NCBI GenBank assembly: GCA_032209605.1
Contig: JASFXZ010000014.1
Coordinates: 7,088,912-7,152,911 of the forward strand
From: Mactromeris polynyma
Lineage: Eukaryota > Mollusca > Bivalvia > Venerida > Mactridae
Direction of reading: 5' to 3'
DNA length: 64,000 nucleotides
The notes beneath the pieces were generated by a model. That model was not told the origin of the DNA. It was given only the letters and a program-made list of their open reading frames with translations, and did no database searches. Below are positions 57,930-64,000 of this stretch, one piece after another. Both the position numbers and the translations under genes were made by a program. Position 1 is the first letter of the stretch, and each line of letters opens with the position of its first letter.

Positions 57930-59900
57930 AATGACAATGACAATGACAATGACAATGACAAATATTTATTTGATATAGTGGCCACCGGCCCAAATCAATA
58001 TATAAGCATACACATATTTACAAACAAACATATACTCATATAATATTAATGAACAAACGTACAATCACATGCACATTTTTTCAAAAAAAGCAAACTAACA
58101 TAATTATACCTATGAAGTTATTATAAACATATACTAACATACACATATTTCAAAAAACTTCATTATGTTTATACATATATCATACATATATTAACATATA
58201 CATATTACAAAAATTTCACACATTTTTTTACTCATGAAATATTTATGGGTAGACATATAATAACATGCACATATTTCAAAAACATCATTATTTTTATATA
58301 TTCCACATTTTTATATATACTCCTGTAATACTTGTACACTCATGAAATATTTATGAACAAACATATATTAACATGCACATATTACAAAAAATTTCACACA
58401 TAATTTATATACAATCCAATTTATAACATGTTCATAATTATAGGTCTAAAAATTCTTGTCTTCTTTTAAAAGCATGAAACAGATATGTAGCGACATTCTT
58501 TATTGTTTTTTCACATTTACTTTGCATAAGATTATTGAAATTGTACATACTTGGATTTATGCGATAAAGTTCTGGTATATATATGGCTCTTATGTCCCTG
58601 TATAGTGGGCAACCAAGCAAAAAGTGATATTCTGACTCAACACTATGTGTATTGCAGAATGTACATAATCTGGCATTTCGGGCAATATTATGTTGACGAC
58701 CTTTTTCAATTGCCAGGTTATGTGTACTGGTTCGAAAACAGGCAAAGTAGAACCTAAATCGTTTAATATTTAGTACATCCAGATATTTTTCATACCCAAA
58801 GTTTGTTTTAAAACCACGGTAGCATGCAAGCTTATCGCGTTCATTTATGTCTGATGACCATGATTGCAAAAACTGGTCCTTAAGTCTTTTTACAAAACTT
58901 TGCACAAACAGGTTTTCATTTTCTACCGCTTGTCTTTCCCATATAAACCCAAAACCATTGGACTGTAAACAATGACGCAATGATGTCACCCAGTTTTTGC
59001 AACCATATTCATCATCATTATACATCATAAGGTAGCATTTCCTAACAAGATTAGTCTCCGGAAGTTTTAGTACCTTTAACCAAAATTTTACACATCTTTT
59101 ACATGTTTCAATATATAATGGATATCTGTTGCAGTCACCTAGCACAGCATTATTACAAGTATATTTCTTAACACACATGAACCTCTTACATGCATAATAT
59201 TGTAGGCGCTCAACTTCAATAAATCTATCCAACCCCCAGAGCTCCGAACCAAATAACAGTTGTGGACATATTTTCATATCAAACAGTTTGAAGAAAACAT
59301 TTTTAGGTAACTGTGTATCACTATGTAATGAAGAGAGCATAGAAATTAAAACTCGTTTTGCTTTAACACAGAGTTCTTGTACCATACAATTGAGCGATAT
59401 CTGTTTCGTAAGTGTCACTCCCACATAGCAAAATTTTGAAACCACTTCTAATTTTGTGTTTTTATAGTGCCAATGTTCAGTCCTTGATAGTACACCCCCC
59501 TTCTTGAATACCATCACTTTGGTTTTAGTTTCATTTACCTTTAGTTTGTATGTATCACAAAACTCTGACAGAATGTTCAGTTGTCTTTGTAGACCATACA
59601 CAGTGTCAGCAATCAGTGCTATATCATCAGCGAATAACAGTATAAATAGTTCAATCATGTCTGGGTGTAACTGTAGACCACGTACTCCACTGGTGCGTAA
59701 CATTTCAACAAGTTCATCAATGAAAAGAGAAAATAATAATGGACTAGCTAAGCATCCCTGTTTTAAACCAATGGTACTATGTATACATTTACTTCTAATT
59801 GAGTCACTACATCTAATACATGCATTAACATTATCATACATACTAAGAATTGCTTTTAATAGCTTTCCTTTTATACCTCGTTGTTTTATTACTCTCCATA
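57930..59900 (-). mobile_element. 5'-truncated LINE retrotransposon
   Basis: Minus-strand insertion of 1,971 bp bracketed by the direct repeat GAAGTGAC (57,922-57,929 and 59,901-59,908). Copy A at about 36,579 has the uninterrupted site AAAGTGAC. The 3' end is a short microsatellite tail, (TTGTCA)n in the element's orientation. The 5' end begins abruptly inside the reverse-transcriptase domain, so it is dead on arrival. It follows the segmental duplication in time. Confidence 0.93.
58438..59900 (-). pseudogene. LINE reverse transcriptase, C-terminal part
   Basis: Open frame of about 487 codons starting at the truncation point (LWRVIKQRGIKGKLLKAILS). It has the RT landmarks GLKQGCLASPLLFSLFIDEL and the catalytic LFADDIALIADT, then LKVNETKTKVMVFKKGG. 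The C-terminal region carries a zinc-knuckle-like CTFCNTHSVESEYHFLLGC, usual after the RT of non-LTR elements of the CR1/jockey-like groups. The frame has no stop, but the endonuclease and first RT motifs are missing, so it is non-functional. The clade is not certain. Confidence 0.88.
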
Positions 59901-59908
59901 GAAGTGAC

Positions 59909-62325
59909 CATATGGAGTAAATATTGTTTTCTACTTGCAAGAAGTGACATCACATGTTGCGTTTTATTGAAATGACGTCGCTTACAGAAGAGGTTGTAAA
60001 GCCCATAGCAGTGCTTGTATTCACATTATAGTGGACACTTGTCTATATTTGTTATTGATTATTGTTGGTTGCACCAATGACTTCACGGACATTCAGTAAC
60101 GCCCATGTTTTATGTTTGAGGAATCGCCAGTGAAATAAATGATACAACTATTGCCATACAGTGATTGCTGCTTCTGTTTTGTGATTAAAAGTAGGGATGA
60201 ACCAGTTAACCGTTCGAACATGCGGTTATTTGTTAGTAACCGGGTTAATCATTATTTTTTTTGAGAAAAAAACTACTTTTTATTTTTGAAAAAAAAATCT
60301 CGCAAGATATACATAGTTACAATCTCTATATTTTGTTCCTGAAAGGTGTGAAACCGCAGTGTAATATTTAATGAAAGGGTCAGTGTATGGTTTTATTATT
60401 CTAAAGGACAGTCAGAAAACTTGTTTGGGTGTACACGAATTTAGGCGTATTTAAAAAGACGGGTAAATGGCTTTATTGTACTTAACTTTGTTTTTCAAAC
60501 ATTTTTGTATCTGAATAGATTGTAACTGTCTGTTAAATTAAATGTGATTTGGTATACTTCAGTTATATGTTTGAAATAAAAATAATTGAAATGATTGATT
60601 TGTTTGTTTTAAGCTCTACTGGCCAAAGGTGAGGCGTCAAGTGAACTTATCATGAACGAAATCTCCTCTGAAACTGTACGGCCAAATTGGATGGAACTTG
60701 CCCTGTAGCATCCTGGCCTGACCCTTTCTCAAAAGGTTCCGCTTGACTGGGCAATATGGATGCCAGAGTTAAAAATAGAAAAAACCTTTAAACTACTTTT
60801 TGATGATCAGATTTGCACCAAACTTGCTCTGTAGCATCCTGGCCTGACCCTTTCTCAGTATTGTTCATTCTGTTTATGTTGATTGCGCAATACAGCCGCC
60901 AGAGCTAAAATTAGAAATATCATGTTCCAAAGTCATGCAGACTAGTTGTTTTACAACATAAGAGCGTCACAATGTATGTGTCTATATCAAACATTAGTCT
61001 TCAACCATTGTGGACATAAGCAAATGTTGCAAATTCTACTACGAACAGAATTGTAAATTAATCTACTTTATACTGTTTTGCTTTCAACCCTTTGACCTAT
61101 TTTTGTCAAATACTTCACTTTTGCCCTTCTAGAGAAGGTAAAAATCAAAGCCACTTGAAAGGCAATGACATCATTGTGTCAGAAGTCTTGCCTGAAATAT
61201 CTTAAGGTTTTCTGGTTTCCCGGTAACTACCGAACAAGGAAAAGGGCAATATGCCATGCCATTGGGGTGAAGATATAATAACATGGTGTCTTGGACGGTT
61301 TTCTCATCTTTTATTTTTTTAACAATTAACAAATTACATCACAAGTTTCAATGTTCACATTATAGGGCTTGGCAAGTTCCAGTAAGATGTTGGATTCTCT
61401 TGACAACAATAAACACAATTCAACACAGTGTTAAACAATAAATGAAGATATTTTTACATACAGTATTTTTAATGATAGAAATTGGTAGTACGGAAACATA
61501 AAAACAATAAATTAAATTGCACAAGGAGTAACTCGAGTTATATTTGACAAATTACTTATCATTCAGGTTTTCCTTAACATGAGGACTGGAAGTTATTTCA
61601 ATTAACTGAGAATTGCTATTCTTTTCTCCAACTGCAAGCCTTCTAGCCCCAGCGTTACCTGAACAAGAGGGCCATTGTGGCCCCTAATTTATAATGGCCC
61701 TTAATCACTCATTTGAGTTCTCTTTTACACGGTACCTTTTTCATTTAAGATGACAAGTATGGAAAATGAGATTACAAAACCCACTTAAAATATCATTTCT
61801 AGTTAATATAGGCTCTTGAACAGAAAAAAACTTGAAATACGACAAGACATGTCAATTACCATCTTCCACACAGCTAAACCTGCCCAGCTCTCAGTTACGG
61901 CTAACATGTACGAATGTTTCTAAACTGATTTGTTTTGAATCCCTGGTCCACCGTATCACAATCATATAACCTATCTAAGAATGCAGCTTTGCCATTGGTC
62001 TAAATTTAGACTAAGCTGAGAAACAACCAATCATACGCTTGCATTCTGAGGCTGATGTGCAAACCAGATTTATAAACATGCTTATCCAGTCAGCAAGAAT
62101 TTTCAAAGACAGGAGCATTAGGAATTCAACACAAATCTTAACCATACTTTTTCTGTTGTCCTTTCAAACACATTATATTAGTGTTTATATCTTGAATCTT
62201 AATTTAAAAGGCTTGATGTGGCAGTTCAAGTTTGTAAACCAAGCAATGTGTTCTTTTCTAACATTCTGGATGAGTGAATACAAAACTAAGGGTACTACAT
62301 GTACTTGTGTTTTAATATCAGGGCT
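59909..62325. other. non-coding part of duplicated segment (copy B)
   Basis: Aligns with 36,587-39,136 of copy A with small substitutions and indels, including a missing stretch of roughly 90 bp at about 61,965 relative to 38,670-38,785. No gene seen. Confidence 0.55.
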
Positions 62326-62500
62326 TTCCCCAGGATTTTTCAGCTTGGGGTCCTTGGACCCTCGTGTTTGATAAATTGTGGGTCCTTGGTAAATTTGTAG
62401 AATATGCAGTTTATACTTGACATTAGGGGTCACAGGGATGTACAGTCGAAAGAAAAGGGAGTCGGGGAGTCAAGATTTCTGTCAGGGAATTCCCTGAAAT
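62326..62500. mobile_element. hAT-like MITE (copy B)
   Basis: Starts CAGGGCTTTCCCCAGGATTT and ends GGGAATTCCCTG. Counterpart of 39,137-39,332. Confidence 0.6.
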
Positions 62501-62620
62501 ATGTACATGCATCAACATCAGACAAATATTTCCATTTCCTGTTTTTTTGTAAGCTTAGTGCAATGCTGATGTATGTCACTAGAAGCTTTCCCTTCTCACC
62601 ATGTGTACTTGTCCACTGAC

Positions 62621-63075
62621 ATATAAACCACGGATTCGAAACAGACTGGTATATGTATTAAGACTTGTTTGAACGTTTGCGAGCGTTGAGATTTTCTTCC
62701 AAGATCGAATGATCGGAACACCTCATACAACTCTACAAAAATGATCCATAATGATAACCGATGTGTTCAGATTAGCGGTAAAAGATTGGCCACGTCCACC
62801 ATCTTGTTTCTGAATCGAGAGAAGTTGACATTTTGAACCGCCGTAATCGTCATGTTTACAACAGTTATATATTTCTTGATGGTATTTAAATATTTTCTGT
62901 TTATCTTGTTGTTTGCTTGTATGTATTTTTTGGATCAATACTGAGTTGTAAGACTGAACGAGCGTCGTTGAATTGGGTGAAATTTCCATTCAAATCCACG
63001 ATACTTACCGAGCGCGCGCTGAGGATTGTGGGTAAATTATCAGCCTGTTTCGAATCCATGGTTTATATGTCCGTG
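62621..63075. mobile_element. MITE with CATATAAACC termini, longer form (copy B)
   Basis: Counterpart of 39,451-39,920. Left end CATATAAACCACGGATTCGA, right end TTCGAATCCATGGTTTATAT. The right end is closer to the left end's complement than in copy A. Confidence 0.6.
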
Positions 63076-63631
63076 ACTTGTCAAATGAAAAATGTGTCAA
63101 GCACACTTACGCCAGGTTACACTGTATGTACATGCCCGACAGCTTCCATGGAATCCCGATATTATTTTAGGCCCTAAAAGAGTCACGAAATTGGACCTAG
63201 CTTGGTGTTTACAGCAAGCATGAAAAGAAAGTAGGTCAACAGCCCTGAAAACAAATGATCAATTTTCCACAATATATACTTCCAGTCACAGCTAAGGTAG
63301 GAGGTAATAGTTCATCATGATAAAATATACCAATTCAACTAACATAAAATTCAGTTTGTGAACAGTTTTAAGAAAACATAAAGATGATGTCAGTCACTCC
63401 AAGTACGCAGATTACAGCAGAAAGGCACGATAAATACATACATGTAATATACATAAACTGAAAAATATACGTTTGTTATAAAAAACATCTCAAAATTCAT
63501 TATTTTCACTTAACATGCAGGCAAAGTTAGATGTAATATAGACCAAATATTTGGGTACAGGTATATTTGATATGTTATCACGATGACTATTGGTATTTGG
63601 GCAGAATATTTTTTCATTGATAGTGCCACAG

Positions 63632-63785
63632 ACATATAAACCATGGATTCGAAACAGGCTGGTATATGTATTTAGACTTGTTTGAATAAGGATTCTGGGT
63701 AAATTGTGTGCTAAGGATTGTGGGTAAAGTATTTTTTCTGATCGTTTCACCAATATCAGCCTGTTTCGATTCCATAGGTTATATG
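63632..63785. mobile_element. MITE with CATATAAACC termini, short form (copy B)
   Basis: Counterpart of 40,483-40,634, with left end CATATAAACCATGGATTCGA and right end TCGATTCCATAGGTTATATG. Confidence 0.65.
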
Positions 63786-64000
63786 TCTGTGACAGTGCTA
63801 AATTTATTTGATTAAATAAACAACATAATACATTAAGAATGATTTCCATCAACAACATTAGGTAGAGGCATAAAACACTTAAAATAGCAGATAGGCCAAA
63901 CATCATATAGCAGCAACATAAGAACATTGTAAGTATACATGTATATAACAACAGTTTAAAATCATACAAAACTTGATGAAATGAAGAAAAAAGGTCATTT

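Larger units (their letters stand above)
50600..64000 (+). repeat. segmental duplication, copy B (runs off the window)
   Basis: Direct-orientation counterpart of copy A. Corresponding points: exon 6 29,943/50,952; exon 9 34,965/56,178; MITE 40,483/63,632; last base 40,856/64,000. Relative to copy A it gains the LINE at 57,930-59,900, an insertion of about 200 bp at about 57,078-57,275 and extra dispersed repeat at 53,450-54,730. It has a shorter 23-bp minisatellite and lacks part of the CtIP 3' untranslated region. Large blocks are nearly identical, so the duplication is fairly recent. Confidence 0.93.

Overview
This is AT-rich, repeat-laden animal nuclear DNA. It carries intron-containing genes with GT-AG junctions, many minisatellites, and fragments of LINE, piggyBac, PIF/Harbinger and foldback elements. 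The repeat style (for example 'TAGCTCACCTGAG ... CAGGTGAGCGA ... GGCCATCATGGCCCTCTTG' units and long intronic minisatellites) and the gene content suggest a lophotrochozoan, most likely a bivalve mollusc. That assignment is inference. No bacterial, organellar or CRISPR features are seen.

Layout. Positions 1-7.1 kb hold no recognisable gene: a small palindrome, 35-, 17- and 28-bp tandem arrays, and a dispersed repeat. On the minus strand, 7.1-13.1 kb encodes galactose mutarotase (GALM): seven coding exons giving 318 residues with all expected active-site residues; the short terminal exon was not found. Its introns hold a 614-bp foldback element and a tRNA-derived SINE. Positions 13.1-19.5 kb are intergenic, with an inverted repeat (15.5-15.8 kb) and an 18-bp minisatellite (16.0-17.3 kb).

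On the plus strand, 19.6-35.1 kb encodes RBBP8/CtIP, the DNA-end-resection factor: nine coding exons, 1020 residues. Intron 4 is almost entirely a 31-bp G-rich minisatellite, intron 5 holds a PIF/Harbinger derivative, and intron 8 holds 21- and 23-bp minisatellites.

A segment of about 11 kb from the end of CtIP intron 5 to beyond 40.86 kb is repeated in direct orientation at about 50.6-64.0 kb, running off the window. The second copy has the last four CtIP exons, all open with intact splice sites, but none of the five N-terminal exons. It has lost a conserved cysteine and a proline of the C-terminal DNA-binding domain and both nearby ATTAAA signals. A 5'-truncated LINE (57,930-59,900) inserted after the duplication; copy A preserves the empty site.

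Between the two copies are a decayed piggyBac transposase (41.6-42.4 kb) and what looks like an undescribed composite DNA transposon (about 43,134-49,201). It has imperfect terminal inverted repeats, subterminal TTTGCTCTAT motifs, an F-box/LRR reading frame, and a 673-residue DDE-transposase-like frame whose ATG overlaps the F-box stop codon (ATGA). Its right terminal repeat is split by a 2-kb foldback insertion; removing the insertion restores the match to the left terminus. This is the most interesting object in the window.
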